Shown piece after piece: positions 34,433 to 44,076 of a DNA stretch of 64,000 nt. Source of the DNA: JBFWIW01 sp050253535 (GTDB lineage Bacteria; Bacillota; Clostridia; Oscillospirales; Oscillospiraceae); contig JBFWIW010000001.1 of assembly GCA_050253535.1 (NCBI GenBank), positions 26,157 to 90,156 on the forward strand, read 5' to 3'. The notes below the pieces were generated by a model. That model was not told the origin of the DNA, searched no databases, and saw only the letters and a program-made list of their open reading frames with translations. A program made the translations under genes and the position numbers. The stretch's first letter is position 1; each line of letters begins with the position of its first letter.

Positions 34433-35782
34433 TTAAAAACCGAACATGCCGCGGCCTTTGCCCCGTTTACCGAGCATCCCGGGCATTTTGCCTCTTGTCA
34501 TCTGCTTTGTCATGGCCTGCATGACTTCAAACTGCTTCAGAAGCCTGTTAATGTCCACGACCTGTGTCCCGCTCCCGGCGGCTATGCGTTTTTTACGGCT
34601 GCTGTTGAGAAGAGCTGGGTTATCGCGCTCTTTGGGGGTCATGGAGAGGATGATGGCCTCCGTCCGCGAGAGGGCTTTTTCGTCGATGGAGGCACCCTGA
34701 AGCGCTTTCGCGTCGACTCCGGGAAGCATTCCCGCTATATCGGAGATGCTGCCCATGGACTTAATCTGCGTGAGCTGTTCATAATAATCAGTCAGCGTGA
34801 GCTTGTTTTTTTTGAGTTTTTCGGCAAGCTCCGCCGCTTTCTTTTCGTCAAAGCTATGCTCGGCCTTTTCAATAAGGGTAAGCATGTCGCCCATACCGAG
34901 TATACGTGAGGCCATACGGCTTGGGTGGAATGCCTCTATATTATCGAGCTTTTCGCCTGTGCCCGCAAATTTGACGGGTTTTCCCGTCACAGCCCTGACT
35001 GAGAGTGCCGCGCCGCCTCTGGCGTCGCCGTCGAGCTTAGTGAGCATGATGCCGTCGATTCCGAGCGCCTCGTCAAAAGCGGAGGCCGCGTTTACCGCAT
35101 CCTGGCCTGTCATCGCGTCTACAACCAGAAGTATTTCGGTGGGTTTCACCGCCGCTTTGATGTCCTTGAGTTCGCCCATAAGGGTTTCGTCTATGTGCAG
35201 GCGGCCGGCGGTATCCAGAAAGACCATATCATTTCCATGTTTTTTCGCATGGTCGACAGCGGCTTTAGCTATCTCGACAGGATTTTCCGTGCCCATTTCG
35301 AAGACGGGAATTTCGAGCTGGGCGCCTACGGTCTGCAGCTGTTTAATTGCCGCCGGGCGGTAGATGTCACATGCTACAAGCAGGGGGCGTTTTGCGTTCT
35401 GCTTTCTCATAAGAGCAGCGAGCTTCGCGCCGTTCGTCGTCTTTCCGGCCCCTTGAAGCCCGACGAGCATTACGATCGTTGGGGACTTGGGTGAAATATT
35501 TATTTTTGCGTTCGTTCCGCCCATAAGGGCGGTGAGTTCTTCATTAACAATTTTTATGACCATCTGCGCCGGGGTCAGGCTCTCAAGGACGCCCGCACCG
35601 ACGGCCCGTTCGCTAACGGTCTTAATAAAATCGCGAACTACCTTATAGCTGACGTCTGCCTCGAGAAGCGCTAGACGCACTTCGCGCATGGCGTCTTTTA
35701 TATCCGCTTCCGAAAGGCGTCCCTTACCGCGCAGTTTTTTAAAGGAGGCGGACAGCTTTTCGGATAAACTTTCAAATGCCAT
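34433..35782 (-). CDS. ffh: Signal recognition particle protein Ffh
   Basis: The SRP54 GTPase that targets membrane and secreted proteins with the SRP RNA. An N domain precedes the G domain, which has GLQGAGKTTNGAKL, DTAGRLHID and TKLDGDARGG. A Met-rich M domain ends MTKQMTRGKMPGML then GKRGKGRGMFGF. It is 449 residues from the ATG at 35782; the longer frame upstream lacks a good site. ylxM lies upstream as usual. The SRP RNA gene is not in this window. Confidence 0.96.
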   Translation of the reverse strand: MAFESLSEKLSASFKKLRGKGRLSEADIKDAMREVRLALLEADVSYKVVRDFIKTVSERAVGAGVLESLTPAQMVIKIVNEELTALMGGTNAKINISPKSPTIVMLVGLQGAGKTTNGAKLAALMRKQNAKRPLLVACDIYRPAAIKQLQTVGAQLEIPVFEMGTENPVEIAKAAVDHAKKHGNDMVFLDTAGRLHIDETLMGELKDIKAAVKPTEILLVVDAMTGQDAVNAASAFDEALGIDGIMLTKLDGDARGGAALSVRAVTGKPVKFAGTGEKLDNIEAFHPSRMASRILGMGDMLTLIEKAEHSFDEKKAAELAEKLKKNKLTLTDYYEQLTQIKSMGSISDIAGMLPGVDAKALQGASIDEKALSRTEAIILSMTPKERDNPALLNSSRKKRIAAGSGTQVVDINRLLKQFEVMQAMTKQMTRGKMPGMLGKRGKGRGMFGF

Positions 35783-35927
35783 ACTTATGACCGTTCCTTT
35801 CGCAGCACTGGATGCACAAAATGACCATGAAAAGGAATGGGCATAGTTGTGCATGTGTTGCGGTTGCCCGTTTGCGGGCGAGCAACACGCACCTAAAATC
35901 TGAAAAGTCTGAAACTTGTTTCAAACT

Positions 35928-36281
35928 TTATCCTTTCATCTTACAAAGCCGCAAAATCATGTCGCATGCCAAATCGTGTGCTCTGCCCGATTCGGTAACG
36001 CGCGCGATCTCCGCGGCGGAAGCTTCAAGCGAGAGGATGAGCGCCTGCATTTCCCTGAACCTGTGTACGACACCGGTTTTTTCCTCAAATCCACGGAGGG
36101 CATTTTCCGCGCGTACGATGTTGTCGCGCACACCCTGACGTGATATACCGGCGTTTTCCGCGATTTCGGAGAGTGACAGATCCTCATTGTGGTAGAGGTC
36201 AAAATACTCTCTCTGTTTTTCAGTCAGAAGGTCGCCAAAGAAGTCGAACAGAAGGGTCATATCGAGGGTATCGTCTTCCAT
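35928..36281 (-). CDS. ylxM: YlxM, SRP-associated HTH protein
   Basis: A small protein of 117 residues with a sigma-like helix-turn-helix: LTEKQREYFDLYHNEDLSLSEIAE then ISRQGVRDNI. In streptococci YlxM binds Ffh and the SRP RNA. Start at 36281 with GGAGG 8 nt upstream. It heads the ffh-rpsP-trmD operon. Confidence 0.92.
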   Translation of the reverse strand: MEDDTLDMTLLFDFFGDLLTEKQREYFDLYHNEDLSLSEIAENAGISRQGVRDNIVRAENALRGFEEKTGVVHRFREMQALILSLEASAAEIARVTESGRAHDLACDMILRLCKMKG

Positions 36282-36324
36282 AGGAAAAACCTCCGCTGTA
36301 AAGCAAAAACACTTTACAGCAGTT

Positions 36325-36353
36325 ATAATATAATACCGAAGACAAAATGTCAA
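36325..36353 (-). promoter_or_regulatory. Sigma-A promoter for the ylxM-ffh-rpsP operon
   Basis: On the minus strand: TTGACA, 17-nt spacer, TATTAT. One mismatch overall. Confidence 0.9.
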
Positions 36354-36410
36354 TAGCAGAGTGCGAATATTTTCCTGATGGTGGGGGAGAATGAGTTTTA
36401 CGGCTTACAA

Positions 36411-36650
36411 TGTTAAAATCACACTATCCGTTTTATTAAATGCATGCCGCGCTCAGGCAAACGGCAGTCGCGGCACATTCCATTGACAACCATTTGTCAC
36501 CGCGAACAGGCAGTAACAAAAAATATATATATTATAATGCGCCAATTTCCCGCCGCTTACACGGTAACCGAAATTGATGCGCAATAACCTCCCGTGCGTG
36601 GGGCATTCTTTACAATTTTTACGCGTCAGCGCATGTGAGGTTATACGTGT
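36411..36650 (+). promoter_or_regulatory. Recurring structured 5' leader, copy D (composite, glucan synthase)
   Basis: It opens TGTTAAAATCACACTA at about 36411, followed by TGCCGC...GCGGCA pairing near 36444-36475. After an AT-rich stretch a second stem region appears (36539-36582, AATTTC...GAAATT flanked by GCGC), nearly the rarA version. AATAACCTCCCGTGCG, TTTACAATTTT, and the hairpin ACGCG-TCA-GCGCATG with GTGAGG follow. It thus looks like one 5' half fused to a fuller second copy. The used start at 36667 has a second SD, AGGAG, farther down. Confidence 0.6.
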
Positions 36651-36666
36651 TTTCAGGAGTGAAACT

Positions 36667-39600
36667 ATGGAAAGCAAAGGCGCAGAAATATATATCGACC
36701 TTCCCAATCTTGGGAATTTCGCAATGAACGTTGCCAGAGAAGCCGGCAGGGGCGGAATGGTGAGTTGCGCCAAAACGGCCTCCGCGGTGCTTACTTATCT
36801 GCGTGATATAAAAATGCTGGCTTCTGAGGCGTCGCTGGCGGGTGAGAAAACCGAGGCGTTATCATGGCTTTTAGACAACTGGTATATTGCCGAGCGCGAG
36901 GGAAAGGACGCCGTGAATGTCTTAAAGCGTTCCGAGAGTCTGCCGGGGAGCACGTGGGAAAAAGTAAACCCAACCGTTTTAAAGGCTGCCGGCGCGCTTG
37001 TACGCGCCGGCAGAGGCGAGGTTACGGGTGTCCGCATTTCGGCATTTCTTGAAAGCTACCAACAGGTATCTGTCCTCTCTGAAAAGGAACTGTCTCTTTT
37101 TATAACCATGCTGAAGGTCGAACTCATAGCCTACCTGAGGGAAGCGGCTCAGGGAATGTCATTCCTTGACAGGAGCATCAGCGCCGTGTCGGAGCTGCCC
37201 GCCATAATGGAAAATATATTTACCTCACTGCGGTTTCTCGCGGGGTTCGACGCCTCAGAGACACTGAAAGCAGCGAGCCGCATGGAGCGGGTGCTGTCCG
37301 CAGACCCGGCGGGAGCTTATTCGAAAATGGACGAGAGGACCCGTTATTACTACAGGCATGAGCTCTCAAAGCTCGCCGAAAAATCCGGTATGACGGAATA
37401 CGATGCGGCCAAATATGTCGTTAAGCTGGCAAAAGCGGACGGATCGCATGTCGGCAAATATATTTTTCGGGAACCGCTGGGCAGGCGAAAGCACCGTCCG
37501 GAAGGCGGAGGATATTTTGGAACAATTGTGATCGCAAGCCTTTTCCTTGCGATACTTCTCGGCTTTTTGCTGAAACACCCGTTGGTACCGATACTTCTTG
37601 TATTCCCAATATCCGAAATAGTGAAAAACGTTACGGATTATTTCGCCGTTCGGCTTTTCAGACCGAATTTTATCCCGAGGATGGAGCTTTCACGCGGTGT
37701 GCCGGCGGAAGGAAGAACGATATGCGTCATATCGGCGCTCCTTTCAAAACCGGAAAGTGCCGCGCATTATTCCGAACTTCTGGAGGAGTATATGCTGGCA
37801 AACCGGGATGCCGGTAAGAATCTCACGTTCGGTATCCTGGCTGATTTGCCGGAGTGCAGGGAAAAGACCTCAAAGAATGACGAGGCGCTTCTCTCGGCTG
37901 CAAAAGCTTCCGTCGAGGGGCTCAATTCCAAATACGGCGGCGGATTTTTTCTTTTTTGCAGAGAAAGGATAAAAAATGAGTCGTCTGAAATGTACTTTGG
38001 CTGGGAGAAAAAGCGCGGCGCGATAATGGAGCTTGTCCGTCTTTTGCGGGGTAAAAACACCGGCCTATATGTCATTGCGGGAAATACGGGGAGTCTTACC
38101 GGCGTGAAGTTTATTCTGACGCTCGACGGCGACACGCGCCTTACCCCTTCGTCGGCAGTTGAACTCATCGGCGCCGCGCTCCATCCCTTAAACGTACCTG
38201 TCATAGACGAAAAACGGAAAATCGTAAAAGAGGGCAGCGGCATATTTCAACCCAGAATTGCAGTTGAGCTCGAAGCCGCCACAAGGAGCGATTTTACCAA
38301 GATATTTGCCGGACAGGGCGGTATTGATCCCTATGGCTGCGCTGCCTCAGACGTATATCAGGATATTTTTGAAAGAGGCAGCTTCACCGGCAAAGGGGTC
38401 ATAAATATCGAGGCGTACGATATCTGTCTCGAGGGACGTTTTCCGGAAAACACGGTGCTTTCCCACGATCTGCCGGAGGGGGCTTATCTGCACTGTGCTT
38501 ATGTGGGGGATGTGGAGCTTACAGATGGTTACCCGTATAAGGTGCTGTCATATTATGAGAGAATGCACCGCTGGACGCGCGGGGACTGGCAGAATATCCG
38601 ATTTTTAGCGCGTTATGTCAAAAACGCCGAGGGCAAAAAGGAAAAAAATACGCTAAGCGAAATCGATAAGTGGAAGGTTTTCGACAATCTGCGAAGAAGT
38701 CTTGTCCCAATCTTTACTTTTGCGGCGCTGCTTACTGGAATGTTGCTTTCAGGATATGCGTTCGTATGGGCCGCCGCCGCAGCGACCGTCGCCGCAGCGT
38801 CAAACCTTCTCATATCATCGGCGGAGCTCGTCTTTCGGCGCGATCTGGGGCGGAAGACTAAATACCATTCCACAGTCATCTCCGGATTTCCGGGGGCGGT
38901 TATGCAGACGGCAATCCGTCTGATGCTGCTGCCGTACGAGGCATATATAAGTTTTACAGCGATAGTGACGGCGGTTTACAGGATGGCTGTCTCAAAGAAA
39001 AACCTCCTGAAATGGGTGACGGCAGCCGAGTGTGAGAGCCGCGGAAAAAATACGGTACTCTCACATTACAGCCGGATGTGGATCTGTGTCATTGCCGGTG
39101 TGTTTGTTGCGGCGTTTTCAAAAATGCCGGCGGCAGCCGCCGTTGGAACGGTGTGGCTGCTTACGCCCGCATATGCACGCGCATTGAGCGGGCAGTCAAA
39201 AATCAAAAAAAAGATATCCGCGACCGACAAGCGGTTTCTGCTATCCGCAGCTGGCGACATTTGGCGGTATTATGAGGATTTTCTCGCGCCCGCAGATAAT
39301 TTCCTGCCTCCCGACAACTGGCAGGAACAACCCGCAGCCGGACTTGCGCATCGCACCTCGCCGACGAACATCGGGCTTGCGCTAATTTCAGCACTCGCGG
39401 CATACGACCTCGGCGTTACTACCGAGCACAAGGCGCTGGGCGTCATAGAAAACATGCTTGCCACTATAGAGCGCCTGCCAAAATGGAACGGTCACCTGTA
39501 TAACTGGTACGATACGAGGACTCTCAGGACGCTGCGTCCCGAGTACGTTTCAACAGTGGACAGCGGGAATTTTGCGGGATGTCTCATAGCTCTCTCGGAG

Positions 39601-42600
39601 GGTCTCAACGAAATGGGGAAGGATGCGCTCGCCGAGAGAGTCCGGGACATACTCCGTCCAATGTCGTTTGTTCCGCTGTTCGATAATGGGCGCAAGCTCT
39701 TTTATATCGGATGGGACACCGAAAAAAACCAGCCCACAGAGGGCTGGTATGATCTTCTTGCCAGCGAGGCTCGGCAGACAAGCTTTATAGCCATAGCGCG
39801 CGGCGACGTGCCGCGAAAACACTGGCGGAGGCTTGGAAGGGCGCTTGTGTCCGTTGACCGTTTTGCAGGTGTCGCGTCATGGACGGGAACGATGTTTGAG
39901 TACCTCATGCCTAACCTGCTTCTGCCCTGCTATAGGGACTCGCTTATTTACGAGAGCTCAAAATTCTGTGTTTATACGCAGAAAAAGGATGCTTCGGGCA
40001 TTCCGTGGGGGACCTCTGAGAGCGCGTTCTATGCCTTTGATCCGGCACTGAACTACAGATATAAGGCCCATGGCGCTGAAAAGCTCGCTTTAAAGCGCGG
40101 GATGGAGAGTGACACGGTCATCTCCCCGTATTCGAGTTTCCTGGCGCTGTCCGTAGACTTTCAGGCAGCGGTAAAAAACCTTCGACGGATGCGGGAAATG
40201 GGGATTGAAGGCAGATACGGCTTTTATGAGGCTGTGGACTTCACACCATCGCGCCAGACAGACGGCGATTTTCAGGTCGTCCGGTCGTATATGTCGCATC
40301 ACCTTGGTATGAGTCTTATTTCAATCTCAAACGCGCTGTGCGAAAACGCAATGCAAAAAAGATTTATGAAAAATCGGGAAATGGCGGCTTTCTCCGAGCT
40401 TTTGCAGGAACGAGTCCCGATCGGAGAGGTCGTACTCAAAAAGCTTCCGCGTGAGATTCCCGAAAAGCCCCATATGCCGGACGACGACACACTGTGGAGC
40501 GAGGCGCTTGAGGGAGTTGACGTGAGTAAGCCACGCTGCGTGCTGCTGTCAAACGGAGCTTACAGTGTTCTGCTCTCGGAGACAGGGGCAACTGAGTCTA
40601 AGTTTGACGGAATGGCGCTGACTCGGTTTAAACCGGATAAAATGGGCAAAACATGCGGTATGTCGTTTCTTCTAAAAGAAAGCGGCAAGGTCGTCTCGCT
40701 GCTGCCGGCGCCGTATTTCAGCGGAAATGCGCGGTACAAAAGCGAATTTTTCGGCAAATTTGGAAAAATCAGTACTGAGTTGGATGCGGTACACGCGTCC
40801 GTTACAGTGACTGTTCCCTCGGATGAGACGGGCGAATACAGGTATGTGGAATTCTCTTACTCGGGAGAAAATGAGACGGAAGCGGAGCTTATATGCTTCT
40901 TTGAACCGGTTTTGTGTAAAAAACAGGAGTTTGAGGCCCATCCCGCATTTTCAAGGCTGTCTTTGGAAATGACGCTGGAAAGGGACGCGGTTATTATAAG
41001 ACGGCGTTCGCGTACAGGCGGCGAGTGGGATGTGTTATGTTTTGCCTGTGACAGAGACGCGGATTTTGAGACATCAAGAGAGCGGCTTTTTGGAAGAGGC
41101 GATATTGTAAATGAATGGCCTGACTCAGATAAGACCGCTTCGTATTCACCGGAGGCAATAGTCGCCGCGCGCATACCTGTGAGGCTGAGGCGTGGCGAGA
41201 CTGTAAAGATCGGCTTCGCGCTTACCGTGGCTCAGACGGGAGAGGATGCGATTGAGTCCGCGCGCAGAATACTTCGTTCGCCTTTTGAGCGGGGAAAAAG
41301 CAGGACGGACAGTACGGCACAGGCTCTGGGTATGTCGATTTCGGACATAACCTGCGCTTATGCAAGGCTTACTGACGTGATTTATTCCCATAATAAGCCG
41401 GATGTGAGCGCATTTGAGGGAAAAAAAGGACTCTGGCGCTTTGGAATATCGTGCGATGTGCCGATTGTCTCTTCGGAGATAGAGGGGGAAGAAGATGTGC
41501 CAAAGGCACTTTCACTTCTCAGAGAGCATATATTCCTGACGGAAAACGGCGCTGTATACGACCTCGTCCTTATCATCTCGGACGGCGGCGACTATCGAAT
41601 GCCGATACGTGCGGCGGCTGTGGACTTTTTGCGTACCGTCGGGAGGGAACACACCATAAGCATAAAGGGCGGCGTACACCTCATTGATAAGACGGCAGAA
41701 AACGTTAAAGCTATCGAGGCCGCAAGCGTTTCTGCGGATAAGGAGTATCCGGAGCGCGACACGGAGAACCTTTGTCAGCAGGGCGCCGGCCGCCTTTGCG
41801 GATCCAGCGAAGGGCCGCTGGCATACGGGTTTGGGGAAGACGGCAGCTTTGCTTTTACAGTTAAGGGAAAACTTCCGGAGTATGCGTGGAGCCATATCCT
41901 TGCAAATGACAATTACGGCTATATCGCGACTGACGCCGGAACTGGCCATATGTGGCACCTGAATTCACGGGAGAACAAGATTAACAGGTGGCTTGGCGAT
42001 GCTCTGACTACAGAGGGGACAGAGCGGATAAAGCTGCATATAGGTGATAAAACGGCATCGCTATTCGCAGCAGAAGACGGGTTTGAGTGCAAAGTGACCT
42101 ATGGAATGGGCTATGCAAAGTGGGAAAAGGATTTCGGCAGAGTCAAAACCAGTCTTACCGCGTTTGTGCCGCCGGATGTGCCAGCCAGAATTCTGCTCAT
42201 TGAGGCAGAATTCGCGGAGAACGCGGATATAGTCTACTATACCGACCTTGTCCTCGGCGCGGATGAAAACCATGTAAAAAATATCGAAACAGATTTCACT
42301 AATGGCGTTTTCTCGGCAAAGAACCTCTCAAATACCGAATTTTCCGGAGAAGTATTTACCATTACCGGATCCGAGACGGGCGCGTCCGTCCCTGGGCGGG
42401 ACTATGCTGAAATAGCGTATCCCATATCACAAAGGCTCGTCATTGTCACGGGCTGCGGGGATACAGAACCTCTGAAAACACTGACAGAATGGGAAAGCGC
42501 ATCAGCATCTTTAAAGAAAACAGCCGACTACTGGCGTTCGGCTACAGGAACACTAAGAATAAAGACTCAGGAAAAGCACCTAGACGATTATATAAACGGC

Positions 42601-44004
42601 TGGGCGCTTTACCAGACGCTCTGCTGCCGGATAAAAGCCAGGACGTCACTTTACCAGTGCGGCGGAGCGTACGGTTTTCGCGACCAGCTCCAGGATGTTT
42701 CGGCTCTCATTCCCGTTTCGCCGATTGAGGCGAAAAAGCAGATAATCAGAGCGGCAGCGCACCAATTTGAGGAGGGGGATGTCCAGCATTGGTGGCATCC
42801 GACCTCGGACAACCCTTTTGCGGCAGACAAGGGCGTGCGCACAAAATACAGCGACGACCTTTTATGGCTGCCTTACGTTCTCTGCGAGTACTGCGAAAAG
42901 ACAGGAAACACCGATATCTGCGAAATAATGGTGCCGTATCTGAGTTCCCCAACGCTGTCAGCGGACGAAAGCGAGCGGTATGAGGCGCCGTCGAGAAGCG
43001 ACGTTTTTGAAAAAATTATTGATCATGCGGTAAAAGCGGCAAAACTTGTAATTAACCGTGGGTTAGGTGCGCACGGGCTTCTGCTCATAGGCTCGGGCGA
43101 CTGGAACGACGGAATGAATTTTGTCGGCGCAAAGGGAAACGGCGAGAGTGTATGGCTCACTTGGTTTGCCTCCGTCGTTTTAAAAAAGCTTGCCGCCCTA
43201 TGCGAGAGGACAGGGAAATCTTCGGAAGCTGCCCAATTCCGTGCGGATGCCGAGCGTCTTCGTCTTTCGGGTTCTGCGGCCTGGGACGGCGGCTGGTTTT
43301 TACGCGGGTATTACGACGACGGCACAAAGCTGGGAAGCGCGGAAAGAGATGAATGCCAGATAGATTCAGTAGCGCAGAGCTTTTCCGCATTTGCCGGCGG
43401 GGACGAAGAAAGCGTTAAAATAGCCCTGCGCAGTGCGTATGAGCGCCTTTTTGACCACGAAACCGGCATTGTAAAGCTATTTGACCCTCCTTTTTACGCG
43501 GGGGAGCAGAGGCCGGGTTATATAAGAGGCTACGGTCCCGGTTTCAGAGAAAACGGCGGCCAGTATACGCATGCCGCCGTGTGGCTCGGATTGGCGCTCT
43601 TTGATGCGGGTATGCCTGGTGAGGGGTGGGATATTCTGCACGCTTTACTCCCGCAAAGCCATGAGCTATCCGTTTATAAGAAGGAGCCATATGTTTTAGC
43701 GGCTGATGTCTACACGAATCCCGGTAATGTCGGACTTGGCGGATGGTCGTGGTATACAGGGGCGGCGGGATGGTATTTCCGCGCTATTACGGAAACTGTT
43801 CTTGGTCTTCATGTAAGAGACGGCAGGCTCTTTGTAGAACCGAACCTGCCGCCAGAGTGGAACGGATATGAGGCCGACCGGCTTATCGGCGATATGGTCC
43901 TTCATATCAATGTCGTAAGAAAATCGGGATATGCGGGATATGAGATAACAGTCGACGGGAAACTGTACGATGAGAGCGGATACGACATTAAAATTAACAA
44001 TTAG
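36667..44004 (+). CDS. Cyclic beta-1,2-glucan synthase-like giant membrane enzyme
   Basis: A 2445-residue NdvB/ChvB-type protein that builds, cyclises and trims beta-1,2-glucan. Order: an N-terminal helical part, membrane segments near 285-330, a GT84 glycosyltransferase with KFILTLDGDTRL (DGD at 487-489), more membrane helices near 680-860. A central glucoamylase-like cyclisation domain follows (HRTSPTNIGLALISALAAYD... MSHHLGMSLISISNAL). Then come GH94-type beta-sandwich repeats and a C-terminal GH94 phosphorylase domain with SGDWNDGMN (Asp 2145-2148). The start ATG has AGGAG upstream. It stands alone. The product is inferred from domain order. Confidence 0.9.
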   Translation: MESKGAEIYIDLPNLGNFAMNVAREAGRGGMVSCAKTASAVLTYLRDIKMLASEASLAGEKTEALSWLLDNWYIAEREGKDAVNVLKRSESLPGSTWEKVNPTVLKAAGALVRAGRGEVTGVRISAFLESYQQVSVLSEKELSLFITMLKVELIAYLREAAQGMSFLDRSISAVSELPAIMENIFTSLRFLAGFDASETLKAASRMERVLSADPAGAYSKMDERTRYYYRHELSKLAEKSGMTEYDAAKYVVKLAKADGSHVGKYIFREPLGRRKHRPEGGGYFGTIVIASLFLAILLGFLLKHPLVPILLVFPISEIVKNVTDYFAVRLFRPNFIPRMELSRGVPAEGRTICVISALLSKPESAAHYSELLEEYMLANRDAGKNLTFGILADLPECREKTSKNDEALLSAAKASVEGLNSKYGGGFFLFCRERIKNESSEMYFGWEKKRGAIMELVRLLRGKNTGLYVIAGNTGSLTGVKFILTLDGDTRLTPSSAVELIGAALHPLNVPVIDEKRKIVKEGSGIFQPRIAVELEAATRSDFTKIFAGQGGIDPYGCAASDVYQDIFERGSFTGKGVINIEAYDICLEGRFPENTVLSHDLPEGAYLHCAYVGDVELTDGYPYKVLSYYERMHRWTRGDWQNIRFLARYVKNAEGKKEKNTLSEIDKWKVFDNLRRSLVPIFTFAALLTGMLLSGYAFVWAAAAATVAAASNLLISSAELVFRRDLGRKTKYHSTVISGFPGAVMQTAIRLMLLPYEAYISFTAIVTAVYRMAVSKKNLLKWVTAAECESRGKNTVLSHYSRMWICVIAGVFVAAFSKMPAAAAVGTVWLLTPAYARALSGQSKIKKKISATDKRFLLSAAGDIWRYYEDFLAPADNFLPPDNWQEQPAAGLAHRTSPTNIGLALISALAAYDLGVTTEHKALGVIENMLATIERLPKWNGHLYNWYDTRTLRTLRPEYVSTVDSGNFAGCLIALSEGLNEMGKDALAERVRDILRPMSFVPLFDNGRKLFYIGWDTEKNQPTEGWYDLLASEARQTSFIAIARGDVPRKHWRRLGRALVSVDRFAGVASWTGTMFEYLMPNLLLPCYRDSLIYESSKFCVYTQKKDASGIPWGTSESAFYAFDPALNYRYKAHGAEKLALKRGMESDTVISPYSSFLALSVDFQAAVKNLRRMREMGIEGRYGFYEAVDFTPSRQTDGDFQVVRSYMSHHLGMSLISISNALCENAMQKRFMKNREMAAFSELLQERVPIGEVVLKKLPREIPEKPHMPDDDTLWSEALEGVDVSKPRCVLLSNGAYSVLLSETGATESKFDGMALTRFKPDKMGKTCGMSFLLKESGKVVSLLPAPYFSGNARYKSEFFGKFGKISTELDAVHASVTVTVPSDETGEYRYVEFSYSGENETEAELICFFEPVLCKKQEFEAHPAFSRLSLEMTLERDAVIIRRRSRTGGEWDVLCFACDRDADFETSRERLFGRGDIVNEWPDSDKTASYSPEAIVAARIPVRLRRGETVKIGFALTVAQTGEDAIESARRILRSPFERGKSRTDSTAQALGMSISDITCAYARLTDVIYSHNKPDVSAFEGKKGLWRFGISCDVPIVSSEIEGEEDVPKALSLLREHIFLTENGAVYDLVLIISDGGDYRMPIRAAAVDFLRTVGREHTISIKGGVHLIDKTAENVKAIEAASVSADKEYPERDTENLCQQGAGRLCGSSEGPLAYGFGEDGSFAFTVKGKLPEYAWSHILANDNYGYIATDAGTGHMWHLNSRENKINRWLGDALTTEGTERIKLHIGDKTASLFAAEDGFECKVTYGMGYAKWEKDFGRVKTSLTAFVPPDVPARILLIEAEFAENADIVYYTDLVLGADENHVKNIETDFTNGVFSAKNLSNTEFSGEVFTITGSETGASVPGRDYAEIAYPISQRLVIVTGCGDTEPLKTLTEWESASASLKKTADYWRSATGTLRIKTQEKHLDDYINGWALYQTLCCRIKARTSLYQCGGAYGFRDQLQDVSALIPVSPIEAKKQIIRAAAHQFEEGDVQHWWHPTSDNPFAADKGVRTKYSDDLLWLPYVLCEYCEKTGNTDICEIMVPYLSSPTLSADESERYEAPSRSDVFEKIIDHAVKAAKLVINRGLGAHGLLLIGSGDWNDGMNFVGAKGNGESVWLTWFASVVLKKLAALCERTGKSSEAAQFRADAERLRLSGSAAWDGGWFLRGYYDDGTKLGSAERDECQIDSVAQSFSAFAGGDEESVKIALRSAYERLFDHETGIVKLFDPPFYAGEQRPGYIRGYGPGFRENGGQYTHAAVWLGLALFDAGMPGEGWDILHALLPQSHELSVYKKEPYVLAADVYTNPGNVGLGGWSWYTGAAGWYFRAITETVLGLHVRDGRLFVEPNLPPEWNGYEADRLIGDMVLHINVVRKSGYAGYEITVDGKLYDESGYDIKINN

Positions 44005-44008
44005 TTCA

Positions 44009-44037
44009 TTTCCAAACAAAAGGGTATGTAGTATAAT
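44009..44037 (+). promoter_or_regulatory. Possible sigma-A promoter for ymfF-ymfH
   Basis: TTTCCA, 17-nt spacer, TATAAT (44032-44037). Confidence 0.6.
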
Positions 44038-44076
44038 GATAACAGTTAAAATTTGCGCATGAAGGGAGACTTTCCT

